From positions 1-64,000 of the forward strand of contig DAOLDD010000020.1 in the NCBI GenBank assembly GCA_035327585.1: DNA of 64,000 nucleotides, read 5' to 3'. The DNA is from JAMLJG01 sp035327585 (GTDB lineage: Bacteria; Verrucomicrobiota; Kiritimatiellia; CAIVKH01). Within the stretch, counting starts at the first letter, position 1. Each line of letters starts with the position of its first letter. Below the pieces are notes generated by a model, which did not search any database, was not told the origin of the DNA, and saw only the letters and a list, made by a program, of their open reading frames with translations. Shown here piece by piece: positions 17,025 to 26,144 of this stretch. Made by a program: the position numbers and the translations under genes.

Positions 17025-19334
17025 ATGTCCCGGCGGAAGCACCAGCGGCTTTTGTGCGCCGCGTGCGCGGGAATATTCCTGGCGTTCGTGCCCGCGCGCG
17101 CCGTGGACCCGGTGGACCAGTTGCAGTTCGCGGATGGTCTTTTTGCCCGAGGCCTCTACGACCTCGCGGTAAATGAATACCGCGCGGTGGCCGGCGGCAC
17201 GAATGCCTCCAACGCGGCGCTGGCCACCTATCGCATCGGCGAGGCGCGTCGCACCCAGGGCGATGCCGCCGCTGCGCGCGTGGCCTACGCCGAAACAGTG
17301 GAACGCTTTCCCGGGCAGCCGGTTTCGCTGCGAGCGCGATTCCGCATCGCAGAAGACGATGTGCAGGCGGGGCGTAACAAGGAGGCGGCTGCGGAATTGA
17401 AGCTCCTCGCCGATCACGATGGCCTGCCGCCTGACCTGCGCGCGTCCACGCTCTATTTCCTCGCCACCGCGCATCGCCGGTTGAACCAGAACCGGGACGC
17501 GGAGTCCGTCCTGCGCCGCCTGTTGAAGGCCGCGCCGGACAGCGCCCATGCCGCGCTCGCGCGGGTTGATCTCGCGCATCTTCGCATCGACGCGGGCGCG
17601 AAGCCCGATGAAATCCGGAGCCTGCTGGAGGATGCCGCCGCGCAGACGAACTATCCGCGTGCCGCGGCGGAGGCCTTGATCACGCTCGGAGGGCATGCTT
17701 TCCGCGAGGGACGCTTCGATGAGAGCGCCGGGGCGTATGCCCGGTATTTGGACCGCCATCCGGATGACCCCCAATCCGAATCGGTGCGCCTGTCGGCCGC
17801 GTGGGCCTTCCTGAAGGACAACCGCGTGGATCGGGCACTGGCGCTGGCGAAGCGCAAGGATACGCCGCGCGACGCCGCCTGGCTTTACCTGCGTGCCAAC
17901 GCAGAGCGGACAAAGCCGGATCTCGTCGCCGCGCGGGGCAGCTACGAGGCGCTTCTCAAGCAATTCCCGAAGGCGCGCGAAGCCGGCGCGGCCGCCTTCG
18001 AACTCGCGCTGTTGTTGGTGCAGGCGGGCGATTTCAGCAACGCCTATACGCGAGCGCGGGAAGTCCCGCTCACGGATGAAAATCGAGACGACCTGCTTTG
18101 GCTGCTTGCGGAAACGGCGCGCGAGACCGGCCGCGCGGAGGAGGCGCTGCAGTTGTACGACGAAGCCGCCGCGGGCAAGGGCGCGACCGACCGGGAACTC
18201 GGCGCGCGCTTCCACGCCGCGCGTATCCGCCAGCAGGCCGGTGAATGGGAGGACGCCTCCGTCCGCTATCGCGCCATCGCAGCCCTCGCGCCACGCCACC
18301 GGTTGGCGGCGGACTCATTGTTCGCCTCGGCCTTCTGCCAGACGCAACGCGCGGCACACGAGGAAGCGATCAAGGACTGGAAGGCGCTCCTGAAGAATGA
18401 CGACCGCTATCCGGCCCTGGACCAGGTGTATTTCGGGATGGCGCAGGCGGAACTCGCGTTGGAGCGCAATGAACCGGCGGGCGCGTCGCTGTTGGAGCTG
18501 CTGAAGCGATTCCCGGGCAGTGCGCTTGCCGCGGAGGCGCATCTGCTTTATGGCAGCCTCCTGGAGCAGCAGGAACAATTCGACGTCGCGGAGTTCCACT
18601 ACGCCCAGGCGCTGCGCAAAAAGCCCGATCCCGCGTTGGCCCGCCGCATCCAATTTCGCCGACTCGCCGTCCTGCAGCGGCAGGGCCGTTCCGGCGAGGC
18701 CGCCGCGTCGCTGGACCAGTTGATTCGCGATGGCGCCGCGGCGGATATTCCCATCCTGCTGCTCGACTGGGCGGCACGCTGGAATTTGGAAAACACAAAC
18801 CACCAGCAGGCGGTGACGGCCGCGCGGGCCATGGCGGAGCAACGGGTCAGCCCCGGCTGGGATCAGGTGGCGCACTATCTTGCCGGCCGCGCGTTCTCGT
18901 CGTTGGATCAGCCCGACGAAGCCGGCGCAGCGTTCGCACGTTCAGCGCAGGCCGATGCCTCCACCGCGGAGGGGCTTGAGGCCGCCTGGCGCTGGGGCGA
19001 ATGGGCCGTCAACGCCGGGCGATGGGACGAGGCGCAACGCGCGTTCGATCTGGCCGCCACGCGGGCCTCCACGCCGGAAACCGCGGAAATTCGCGCTCGA
19101 AGTTATTACGGCCTTGGCCGTGTTGCGGAAGGTCGCGAGCAGTGGATGGATGCCGCGCGCCAGTACATGGCCGTTGCCGTCCTGTATGATGACCCCGTGT
19201 TGACGCCCCAAGCCTTGCGCGCGGCGGCCCGCATGTTCGAGCGCGCCGGGCAACCCGCAGCCGCGGCGCAGGCACTACGCGAACTGAAGGAGCGCCATCC
19301 CCATGCGTCAGGGGAGGCAGAACCCAATCGCTGA
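17025..19334 (+). CDS. Large periplasmic TPR-repeat protein
   Basis: A 769-residue protein with a signal peptide (to about residue 25, ending PARA) and an almost continuous array of TPR-like helical hairpins rich in Ala, Arg and Glu. It should act as a protein-binding scaffold in the periplasm. It starts 1 bp after the exbD stop and overlaps algH by one base. Its place beside ExbB/ExbD recalls CpoB/YbgF next to TolQRA, but it is much larger and I see no family-specific C-terminal domain. A function in energized envelope work is inferred only from context. Confidence 0.8.
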   Translation: MSRRKHQRLLCAACAGIFLAFVPARAVDPVDQLQFADGLFARGLYDLAVNEYRAVAGGTNASNAALATYRIGEARRTQGDAAAARVAYAETVERFPGQPVSLRARFRIAEDDVQAGRNKEAAAELKLLADHDGLPPDLRASTLYFLATAHRRLNQNRDAESVLRRLLKAAPDSAHAALARVDLAHLRIDAGAKPDEIRSLLEDAAAQTNYPRAAAEALITLGGHAFREGRFDESAGAYARYLDRHPDDPQSESVRLSAAWAFLKDNRVDRALALAKRKDTPRDAAWLYLRANAERTKPDLVAARGSYEALLKQFPKAREAGAAAFELALLLVQAGDFSNAYTRAREVPLTDENRDDLLWLLAETARETGRAEEALQLYDEAAAGKGATDRELGARFHAARIRQQAGEWEDASVRYRAIAALAPRHRLAADSLFASAFCQTQRAAHEEAIKDWKALLKNDDRYPALDQVYFGMAQAELALERNEPAGASLLELLKRFPGSALAAEAHLLYGSLLEQQEQFDVAEFHYAQALRKKPDPALARRIQFRRLAVLQRQGRSGEAAASLDQLIRDGAAADIPILLLDWAARWNLENTNHQQAVTAARAMAEQRVSPGWDQVAHYLAGRAFSSLDQPDEAGAAFARSAQADASTAEGLEAAWRWGEWAVNAGRWDEAQRAFDLAATRASTPETAEIRARSYYGLGRVAEGREQWMDAARQYMAVAVLYDDPVLTPQALRAAARMFERAGQPAAAAQALRELKERHPHASGEAEPNR

Positions 19335-19885
19335 TGGCCAAAACGCCAAAATCCTTGAAGGGCAAGTTACTGGTCGCGCGTCCCGGGCTGATCGACCCGA
19401 ATTTTGCCCAGACCATCGTCTATATGGTCGAGCATTCACCGGAGGGCGCGCTGGGCTTCGTACTCAATCGGCCCGTCGGTGCTTCCCTCGCGGACTGCGT
19501 GAGCGAGGAATCGACGCTGCCGTTCTTCCGGGAAGTGCCGGTGCTTCAGGGCGGGCCGGTTCATGGTGGACGAATCGCGGTTGTTGTTTTCGTCAAGCCG
19601 CCACGCGCCAAATCGGTGCGGGCCTTGTGCGGGATGGATGTCGACCAGTTGCAGCGGTTTATCGGAAATCCGCGAGCCTGGGTGCGTGCATTTCACGGAT
19701 ATGCCGGCTGGGATGCGGGCCAGTTGGAGCGCGAACTCACGGAGGATTCCTGGCTGGTCCGACCTGTGGATCCCACCGTATTTGACCCCCGCATTGCGCC
19801 CGGGCTATGGTCCTTCCTCTTGAGCGGTGATGATCGCTGGCGCGCCCTGGTCGACTATCTCCCGAAGGAAAGTGACCGGAACTGA
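19334..19885 (+). CDS. algH: YqgE/AlgH family protein
   Basis: A 183-residue member of the YqgE/AlgH (DUF179) family: the signature GKLLVARPGLIDPNFAQTIV near 10 and GALGFVLNRPVG near 40 are characteristic. The family is widespread and structurally known, but its biochemical role is not established. It ends the run that begins with ftsK. A GC-rich imperfect inverted repeat at about 19899-19942 downstream could terminate transcription before trpS. Confidence 0.92.
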   Translation: MAKTPKSLKGKLLVARPGLIDPNFAQTIVYMVEHSPEGALGFVLNRPVGASLADCVSEESTLPFFREVPVLQGGPVHGGRIAVVVFVKPPRAKSVRALCGMDVDQLQRFIGNPRAWVRAFHGYAGWDAGQLERELTEDSWLVRPVDPTVFDPRIAPGLWSFLLSGDDRWRALVDYLPKESDRN

Positions 19886-19966
19886 GCGCGGAATAGCTGC
19901 CGCACCGCCCGCGAAGCTTGATTGCGGGGTGGGGGTGCGATAGCCTGCCGACCTTTTCGAGGGGTT

Positions 19967-20929
19967 ATGCGAATTCTATCGGGTATTCAACCGTCGGGCC
20001 GTCTGCATCTGGGCAACTATTTCGGCATGATGCGGCCGGCCATTGAGTTGCAGGAGCGGGGCGAGGCGTTTTATTTCATCGCCAATTATCACGCCCTGAC
20101 GACCGTTTCCGACGCCGGGGCTATGCGGAGTGGGACGCTCGATGTGGCGCTGGATTTCCTGGCCTGCGGCTTGGACCCCGAACGTACGGTGTTTTACCGC
20201 CAAAGCGATGTGCCGGAAGTGACGGAGCTGACCTGGCTGCTGTCGGTGGTGACGCCGATGGGCCTGCTGGAGCGCTGCCACTCGTATAAGGACAAGGTGG
20301 CGAAGGGCATCGCGGCCTCGCACGGGCTTTTCGCCTACCCGGTGCTGATGGCGGCGGACATCCTGGCGGTGCAGTCGGATCTGGTTCCGGTGGGACGCGA
20401 CCAGAAGCAGCACGTCGAAGTGACGCGCGACGTGGCGATCAAGTTCAACAACCAGTACGGCGAGGTGTTCCGCATCCCGAAGGAGGAAATCCGGGAGGAC
20501 GTCGCGGTGGTGCCGGGACTCGACGGCCAGAAGATGTCGAAATCCTACAACAATACGGTTGAGATTTTCGGCGACCCGAAGGAAACCCGCGCGCGGATCA
20601 TGCGCATCGTGACCGACAGCAAAGGCGTGGCGGATCCGAAGGACCCGGACACGTGCAACGTGTTCGCGCTGTACCGCTTGTTCGCGTCCCCGGAGGAGCG
20701 CGAGGCGATGGCGGCGCGCTACCGTGCCGGGGGCATGGGGTACGGCGACGCGAAGAAGGCCCTGCACGAGAAGTTCGAAGCGCATTTCGCGCCGTTGCGC
20801 GCGAAGCGGGCGGAGCTGGCGGCGAACCTGGATTTCGTGGAGCAGGTCCTGCGGGGCGGTGCGGAACGCGCGCGCGTGGAAGCCCGTGCCACGCTGAAAA
20901 AGGCCCGCGCCGCCATGGGGCTGGAGTAA
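19967..20929 (+). CDS. trpS: Tryptophanyl-tRNA synthetase
   Basis: A 320-residue class I synthetase charging tRNA-Trp. The HIGH-type motif reads HLGNYFG near residue 15 (after SGIQPSG), and the KMSKS motif is intact in DGQKMSKSYNNT near 190. The open frame starts 15 codons earlier, but the family N-terminus (MRILSGIQPSG) fixes the ATG at 19967, preceded by GAGGGG. It heads the ten-gene run containing chorismate-pathway genes, which fits tryptophan-linked metabolism, though no anthranilate genes are here. Confidence 0.95.
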   Translation: MRILSGIQPSGRLHLGNYFGMMRPAIELQERGEAFYFIANYHALTTVSDAGAMRSGTLDVALDFLACGLDPERTVFYRQSDVPEVTELTWLLSVVTPMGLLERCHSYKDKVAKGIAASHGLFAYPVLMAADILAVQSDLVPVGRDQKQHVEVTRDVAIKFNNQYGEVFRIPKEEIREDVAVVPGLDGQKMSKSYNNTVEIFGDPKETRARIMRIVTDSKGVADPKDPDTCNVFALYRLFASPEEREAMAARYRAGGMGYGDAKKALHEKFEAHFAPLRAKRAELAANLDFVEQVLRGGAERARVEARATLKKARAAMGLE

Positions 20930-20933
20930 TCCG

Positions 20934-21665
20934 ATGCCGGGCCACGACGATTACAAGGTGCAGCTCGATGTATTCGAGGGTCCGCTCGACCTGCTGCTTT
21001 ATCTGATCAAGCGGGACGAGCTGGATATCTACAACATCCCGATTGAGCGGATCACCCAGCAGTACATGCAGTATCTGGATACGATGCAGATGCTGGACCT
21101 GAACATCGCGGGCGAGTTCCTGGTGATGGCGGCGACGCTGATGATGATCAAGAGCCGGATGTTGCTCCCGGTGGAGGACCGCCCGGAACTGGAGGCCGAG
21201 GAGGAGGACCCGCGCTGGGACCTCGTGCGCCAGTTGGTGGAATATAAAAAGTTCAAGGACGCGGCGCAGCACCTGGAAGAACTGGCCTTGCGTCGCGAGG
21301 ATGTATTCTCGCGCGAGGGCGAACACGTCCAGCTCGGCGCCGAGCCGGACGTGGCGTTGCAGGATGTCAGTATTTTCGACCTGATTTCCGCGTTCAATGA
21401 GGCGTTGAAGAAGGCGCCGAAGGAGAGCGTGGCCGAGTTGTTCGCCGACCGCTACACGGTGGCGGACAAGGTGGACGAATTGACGCGCCTGCTTCGCGAA
21501 CGCCGCTCGCTGCTCCTCGGCGAGGTGCTGCGAGGCATGCATCATCGCTATGAAATGGTCTGCACGTTCCTGGCGGTGTTGGAATTGATCCGCCTGAAAC
21601 AGGTGTGCGCGCGCCAGGAGTTTGTTTTCGGTGATATTGAGCTGGTCCCGGCGGATGCGGAATAG
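20934..21665 (+). CDS. scpA: Segregation and condensation protein A
   Basis: A 243-residue kleisin subunit that bridges SMC heads. The N-terminal signature YKVQLDVFEGPLDLLLYLIK is textbook ScpA, followed by the IPIERITQQYMQYL and AGEFLVMAATLMMIKSRMLLP helices and a C-terminal winged helix ending near 235. It starts 4 bp after trpS and precedes scpB by 19 bp. SMC itself is not in the window. Confidence 0.95.
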   Translation: MPGHDDYKVQLDVFEGPLDLLLYLIKRDELDIYNIPIERITQQYMQYLDTMQMLDLNIAGEFLVMAATLMMIKSRMLLPVEDRPELEAEEEDPRWDLVRQLVEYKKFKDAAQHLEELALRREDVFSREGEHVQLGAEPDVALQDVSIFDLISAFNEALKKAPKESVAELFADRYTVADKVDELTRLLRERRSLLLGEVLRGMHHRYEMVCTFLAVLELIRLKQVCARQEFVFGDIELVPADAE

Positions 21666-21684
21666 CCGGGAGTGAGGAGGAATC

Positions 21685-22605
21685 GTGTCGGAAACCGATG
21701 TATTGCCTGAGTTGAAGCAGATCGTGGGGGCGATTTTGTTCGCCGCCAAGGGGTCCGTGTCGCCCGGCGAAATCCGGCGCTGCTTGAAGCAGGTGGCGGA
21801 GGAGCGCGGCGGCGTGTATCGCGATTTCGCGGAGGTCAGTGAAAAGGATGTCCTGGCGGCGATTGAATTGCTTCGCGACCATGCCCGCGAGGCGCGGATT
21901 GGACTCCACGTCAACGAGGTGGCGGGCGGTTTTCGGATGGAGAATGACTCGAACTGCGGGCCGTGGTTGCGGCAATTGCTCCAAAAGGGACGCGCGAGCC
22001 GGTTGAGCAAACCCGCGCTGGAGACGCTGGCCGTGATCGCCTATCGGCAGCCCTGCACACGCGCTGAAATTGAAGCGGTGCGCGGCGTTGCGGTGGACCA
22101 GATTCTGCGGAACCTGATGGACCTGCAACTGATCCGCATCACGGGCAGAAGCGAGCTGCCGGGCCGACCGTGGATGTTTGGGACGACCCAAAAATTCCTG
22201 GAATATTTTGGCCTCAAGAACGTGAAGGACCTGCCCGGCGTGGAAGAGTTGCGCCGGATGGAGGCCGAACAGGAGGCACGGAAGGCTGCAACAAAAATTG
22301 AGGAACCGATCGTCGAGGAGTCGTCGCCGGAGTCCGCGGATACGAAAGCGGACGAAGTTGCGGATGAAGAAGAGAATGCCAGCCCATCCGAACTTGATCC
22401 GGAAGCAGGGGAGGAAGCAGGGGAGGAAGCAGAGGAGGAAGCAGAGGAGGAAGAAGAGGAGGAAGAAGAGGAGAAAGACGAGGACGACGAGGAGGACGAG
22501 GACGAATACGACGACGAAGGTGATGACGAGGACGAGGAAGACGACGAGGACGATGAAGAAGATGGGGACGAAGATGAAGAAGAGTCCGACGAAAAAGATC
22601 GCTAA
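21685..22605 (+). CDS. scpB: Segregation and condensation protein B with long acidic tail
   Basis: A 306-residue protein starting at GTG with a GGAGG site. Residues 1-185 are the usual two winged helices of ScpB, with LSKPALETLAVIAYRQPCTRAEIEAVRGV near 110 and the FGTTQKFLEYFGL motif near 165-180, which binds ScpA. The remaining 110 or so residues are an extremely acidic Glu/Asp tail built on short GAGGAAGCA-type DNA repeats. Tails exist in some ScpB proteins, but one this long and acidic is unusual. The start of the chorismate mutase gene lies inside the last 32 bp. Confidence 0.93.
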   Translation: MSETDVLPELKQIVGAILFAAKGSVSPGEIRRCLKQVAEERGGVYRDFAEVSEKDVLAAIELLRDHAREARIGLHVNEVAGGFRMENDSNCGPWLRQLLQKGRASRLSKPALETLAVIAYRQPCTRAEIEAVRGVAVDQILRNLMDLQLIRITGRSELPGRPWMFGTTQKFLEYFGLKNVKDLPGVEELRRMEAEQEARKAATKIEEPIVEESSPESADTKADEVADEEENASPSELDPEAGEEAGEEAEEEAEEEEEEEEEEKDEDDEEDEDEYDDEGDDEDEEDDEDDEEDGDEDEEESDEKDR

Positions 22606-23119
22606 GTCGTCCGCTCAAAAGCTGGAGGCGTTGCGGCGTCGCATCGATGTCCTCGATGGCCGTTTGGTAACCCTGTTAAACCAGCGGAGTCGGCTGGCGC
22701 AGGGCATCGGCAAATTGAAGCACGCACAGGGCTCGGCGCTGTATGTACCGGAGCGCGAACAGCAGGTGTTGGCGCGGCTGCGGTCGCGCAACAAGGGCCC
22801 GCTGTCGGCCCGCTCGCTGGAGGCGATTTATCGTGAAATCATGTCGGCGGCGCTTTCGCTGGAAGGCGTGTTGAACATTGGCGTGGTGGGTTCGGTGGGA
22901 AGCCCGGTCGCCGCGGCGGCGCGTGATCATTTTGGCGGCAGCGCACGTTACGCAACGTTGACCGCCACGGAGGCCGTAAAACGTCTGCTGGCGAAGCGGT
23001 GCCATGCGGTATGCCTGGCGGAGGCCGACCTGCCCGCGGCGTGCGCCGGGTTCCAATCGGGCCGGGTACGGATGTGCAAGTCGGCGACGCGCGGCGTCGC
23101 GGTGTTGGTGCGCACATGA
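22574..23119 (+). CDS. Chorismate mutase (AroQ type) with short PDT-like tail
   Basis: A 181-residue protein. Residues 12-95 form an AroQ chorismate mutase domain (LRRRIDVLDGRLVTLLNQRSRLAQ, with the distal helix EAIYREIMSAALSLE), converting chorismate to prephenate. The last 80 residues (NIGVVGSVGSPVAAAARDHFG...) resemble only the start of a prephenate dehydratase domain and lack the later TRF and regulatory ACT parts, so dehydratase activity is unlikely. The start chosen, 22574, overlaps scpB by 32 bp. It is coupled to hisC by an ATGA overlap. Confidence 0.85.
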   Translation: MKKSPTKKIAKSSAQKLEALRRRIDVLDGRLVTLLNQRSRLAQGIGKLKHAQGSALYVPEREQQVLARLRSRNKGPLSARSLEAIYREIMSAALSLEGVLNIGVVGSVGSPVAAAARDHFGGSARYATLTATEAVKRLLAKRCHAVCLAEADLPAACAGFQSGRVRMCKSATRGVAVLVRT

Positions 23120-24231
23120 GCGCGATATCTTTCGCTGCGAAACCGTGGGTGCAGGCGCTGGCGACGTATCAGCCGGGCAAGCCGATTGAGGAGGTGGCGC
23201 GCGAGCTGGGGCTCGGCGATCCGGAAACCATCCTGAAGCTCGCCTCGAATGAGAACTCGCTGGGCCCGTCGCCGCTGGCGCTCGCCGCGATGCGGGCGTC
23301 GGCGGACCGGATGCACATTTATCCCGACGGCGACTCCTTCTACCTGCGCGAGGCGCTGGCCGCGAAGCTCGGGGTGTCGCGCGACGAGATTTTCCTGGGC
23401 CACGGCAGCAACGAAATTCTCGCGCTGCTGGGCCATGTCTATCTGGAACCGGGCGGGAGCGCGGTGATGTCGGAAATGGCGTTTGTCGTCTACAAGCTGG
23501 TGACGGCGCTTTATCAGGGTACGGTGATCGAGACGCCGGTGAAGGCGTTCGGCCACGATCTGGACGCGATGCTGGCGGCGATCCGCCCGGATACGCGCCT
23601 TGTCTTCGTGGCGAATCCCAACAATCCGACGGGCACCACGCTGGACAATTCGGCGCTCTACCGGTTCCTGGATCGTCTTCCGGACCATGTCGTCGCGGTG
23701 CTGGACGAGGCCTACATTGAGTTGCTGCCGCCGCGTTTGCAGCCCGACACGCTGCGGTACGTGCGCGGGCGCCGGAACGTGTTCGTGCTCCGCACGTTTT
23801 CCAAGGCTTACGGGCTGGCCGGCTTGCGCATCGGATATGCCGTTGCGCCGCCGGAAGGCATTGCCCTCTTAAACCGCGTACGGCAGCCCTTCAACGTCAA
23901 TGCGATGGCGCAGGCGGCGGCGCTGGCCGCGCTGGGCGACGAGGCGCACATTGCGCGGACCCGCGCGATGGTGGAGGAGGGGTTGGATCAGTTGTCACAA
24001 GGGCTTGCCGCGATGGGCGTGGAGTATGTACCGTCCGCCGCGAACTTTCTCCTTGTGAAGGTCGGAAAGGGACGGGGATACTTCGAGGCCTTGCTGCGCC
24101 AGCGCGTGATCGTGCGCCCGGTGGATGGCTATGGCCTTCCGGAGTATATCCGGGTGACCGTGGGAACGCGGGAGGAGAACCAGCGTTTTCTTGAAGCGCT
24201 GGCGGCGGTGCAGGAAAGAGGAGTGGCATGA
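23116..24231 (+). CDS. hisC: Histidinol-phosphate / aromatic aminotransferase
   Basis: A 371-residue class II PLP aminotransferase of the HisC family: LASNENSLGPSP near 38, NPNNPTGT near 172, the PLP lysine in TFSKAYGLAGLRIGYA near 229, and the R-containing C-terminal RVTVGTREEN. Its neighbours are all aromatic amino acid genes, so the likely main role is transamination of phenylpyruvate, hydroxyphenylpyruvate or prephenate rather than histidine synthesis. HisC-family enzymes are known to do both. The ATG at 23116 overlaps the chorismate mutase stop. Confidence 0.9.
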   Translation: MSAISFAAKPWVQALATYQPGKPIEEVARELGLGDPETILKLASNENSLGPSPLALAAMRASADRMHIYPDGDSFYLREALAAKLGVSRDEIFLGHGSNEILALLGHVYLEPGGSAVMSEMAFVVYKLVTALYQGTVIETPVKAFGHDLDAMLAAIRPDTRLVFVANPNNPTGTTLDNSALYRFLDRLPDHVVAVLDEAYIELLPPRLQPDTLRYVRGRRNVFVLRTFSKAYGLAGLRIGYAVAPPEGIALLNRVRQPFNVNAMAQAAALAALGDEAHIARTRAMVEEGLDQLSQGLAAMGVEYVPSAANFLLVKVGKGRGYFEALLRQRVIVRPVDGYGLPEYIRVTVGTREENQRFLEALAAVQERGVA

Positions 24232-25262
24232 TTATCGTGTTGAAACCGGACGCAACACCGGAGCAGGTTGCGCACATTGAGCAGAGCATTCGGGAGTGGG
24301 GGCTGCGCCCGCACACGAGCCAGGGCACGGAGCGCAGCGTGATCGGCGTGATCGGCGACGAGTCGTTGCTGGCCAACAAGCCGCTCGATGTTTTTCCCGG
24401 CGTGGAATCGGTGATGCGCATCCAGAAGCCGTACAAGCTGGCGAGCCGCGAGTTCCGTCCGAAACCGACGCGGATCAGCATTCCGTGGGGTCGCCCGGGC
24501 GGTGAGCCGGTTGAAATCGGCGGGAACCGCATCGTCGTGGTCGCCGGGCCGTGTTCGGTGGAAAAACCGGAGATCATGCTGGAAACAGCGAACTTCATTC
24601 TCGCCGCCGGTGCGCGCATGATGCGGGCGGGCGCCTTCAAACCGCGCACCTCGCCCTACGCCTTCCAGGGACTCGGCGTCGAAGGCTTGCGCATCCTGGC
24701 GCAAATCCGCGAGGAAACCGGGCTGCCGTTCATCACCGAGGTGATGGACACGCGCGATGTGGAAATGGTCGCCGAGCTGGCGGATGTCGTGCAGATCGGC
24801 GCGCGCAATACGCAGAACTATTCGCTGCTGAAGGCCGTGGGCCGTACGCGCAAGCCGGTGCTGCTGAAGCGCGGCATTTCGGGCACCATCGAAGAGTTGT
24901 TGATGAGCGCGGAATACATCCTCAGCCAGGGCAACGACCAGGTGATTCTCTGCGAGCGCGGCATTCGCACCTTCGAGCGGGCGACCCGCAATACGCTGGA
25001 TTTGAACGCGGTCCCGGTCCTTAAGAAGTTGACGCACCTGCCGGTCTCCGTCGATCCGAGCCATGGCACCGGTTACGCGGACCTCGTCGCGCCGATGGCG
25101 CTGGCGGGCGTGGCGTGCGGGGCGGATCTGCTGCTGGTGGAAACGCATCCCGAGCCCCAAAAAGCGACTTCCGACGGCGCGCAGACGATCAACGAAGCCC
25201 AGTTCAACCAGATGATGAATGGCGTGCGCGGCATCGCGACTGCGATCGGGAGGACGGTATAA
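24228..25262 (+). CDS. aroF: 3-deoxy-7-phosphoheptulonate synthase (DAHP synthase, beta type)
   Basis: A 344-residue enzyme joining PEP and erythrose 4-phosphate, the first step of the shikimate pathway. It is the I-beta class: an N-terminal ferredoxin-like regulatory segment (1-70, MIIVLKPDATPEQVAHIE) precedes the TIM barrel with AGPCSVE near 104, GAFKPRTSPYAFQG near 138, LLKRG near 210 and DPSHGTG near 269. The N-terminal domain commonly mediates feedback inhibition by Phe or Tyr. It overlaps hisC by ATGA. Confidence 0.94.
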   Translation: MIIVLKPDATPEQVAHIEQSIREWGLRPHTSQGTERSVIGVIGDESLLANKPLDVFPGVESVMRIQKPYKLASREFRPKPTRISIPWGRPGGEPVEIGGNRIVVVAGPCSVEKPEIMLETANFILAAGARMMRAGAFKPRTSPYAFQGLGVEGLRILAQIREETGLPFITEVMDTRDVEMVAELADVVQIGARNTQNYSLLKAVGRTRKPVLLKRGISGTIEELLMSAEYILSQGNDQVILCERGIRTFERATRNTLDLNAVPVLKKLTHLPVSVDPSHGTGYADLVAPMALAGVACGADLLLVETHPEPQKATSDGAQTINEAQFNQMMNGVRGIATAIGRTV

Positions 25263-25267
25263 CGATC

Positions 25268-26143
25268 ATGCGCCGGGTCGCGGTCATCGGCTTGGGGTTG
25301 ATGGGCGGTTCCATCGGCCTGGCGATCAAGGCGCGCAAGCTCCCGTGGGAAGTCGTGGGCAGCACGCGCACCCCTGCGCGCGGTCGCCTGGCCCTGCGCC
25401 GCGGGGCGATCGACCGGCTTTGCCGCGATCCCGCCGACGCGGTGGCCGGCGCGGATCTCGTCGTCTTCTGTGCGCCGGTGCAGACAATCCCGCGTTTGGT
25501 GCGCGAAAGCGCGCGCGGTTTCGCGCCAGGCGCCGTGGTGACCGATGTGGCGAGTACGCGCTGCATGCTGGATGCGGAAATTCCTCCGCTGCTCGCGGGC
25601 ACGGGGGCCATTTTCGTCGGCAGCCACCCGGTGGCCGGGTCAGAACAGCAGGGCATTGATGCCGCGCGGGCTGATTTGTACGAAGGCGCGATGGTCCTCG
25701 TGACGCCGAAGGCCGGAGTGCCGCCACGCGCCCTCAACCGCGTTCGGACCTTCTGGCGCAGCCTCGGCGGGCGCTGCCGTACGATGGACAGCCGCGAGCA
25801 CGATCGCCTGCTGGCGCGAACGAGCCACCTGCCGCACATGGTGGCGAGCCTGCTCGCGCTCACGGTGGGGCGCACGGCGGGGCGCGAGCAATTGGCGGAT
25901 TATTGCGGGACGGGCTTTGCCGACACCTCGCGGGTGGCCGAAGGTTCCCCCGAGGTGTGGCTTGATATTGTCCGCACCAATCGCTCCAATCTGGCGGAGG
26001 AACTGCGTGCGTATCGAATCCAGCTTGACCGGCTGCTCGCCCTGTTGGATGAAGGTGACTTCGCGGGCATCGAAGCCGTGTTGGAAAACGGTCGCAGCGC
26101 CCGCAGGCAGTTGTTGATGAGCCGCAAACGCAACAAGGTTTAA
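25268..26143 (+). CDS. tyrA: Prephenate dehydrogenase
   Basis: A 291-residue TyrA-family enzyme making 4-hydroxyphenylpyruvate (or tyrosine from arogenate). The NAD(P)-binding loop GLGLMGGSIGLAI is near residue 8, followed by VVFCAPV near 74, GSHPVAGSEQQG near 119 and the catalytic-region TSHLPHMVAS near 180. There is no ACT domain. The ATG at 25268 lies 5 bp after aroF; a longer in-frame extension overlaps aroF and is rejected. Cofactor and substrate choice cannot be fixed by eye. Confidence 0.92.
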   Translation: MRRVAVIGLGLMGGSIGLAIKARKLPWEVVGSTRTPARGRLALRRGAIDRLCRDPADAVAGADLVVFCAPVQTIPRLVRESARGFAPGAVVTDVASTRCMLDAEIPPLLAGTGAIFVGSHPVAGSEQQGIDAARADLYEGAMVLVTPKAGVPPRALNRVRTFWRSLGGRCRTMDSREHDRLLARTSHLPHMVASLLALTVGRTAGREQLADYCGTGFADTSRVAEGSPEVWLDIVRTNRSNLAEELRAYRIQLDRLLALLDEGDFAGIEAVLENGRSARRQLLMSRKRNKV

Positions 26144-26144
26144 T

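Noticed and set aside
22400..22470. Tandem GAGGAAGCA-type repeats as a possible CRISPR or VNTR locus
   Set aside because: They are coding repeats for the acidic ScpB tail without spacers. They may vary in length, but they are not CRISPR.
23116..24231. Part of a histidine biosynthesis operon
   Set aside because: All neighbours belong to aromatic amino acid synthesis and no other his gene is present, so an aromatic aminotransferase role is more likely.
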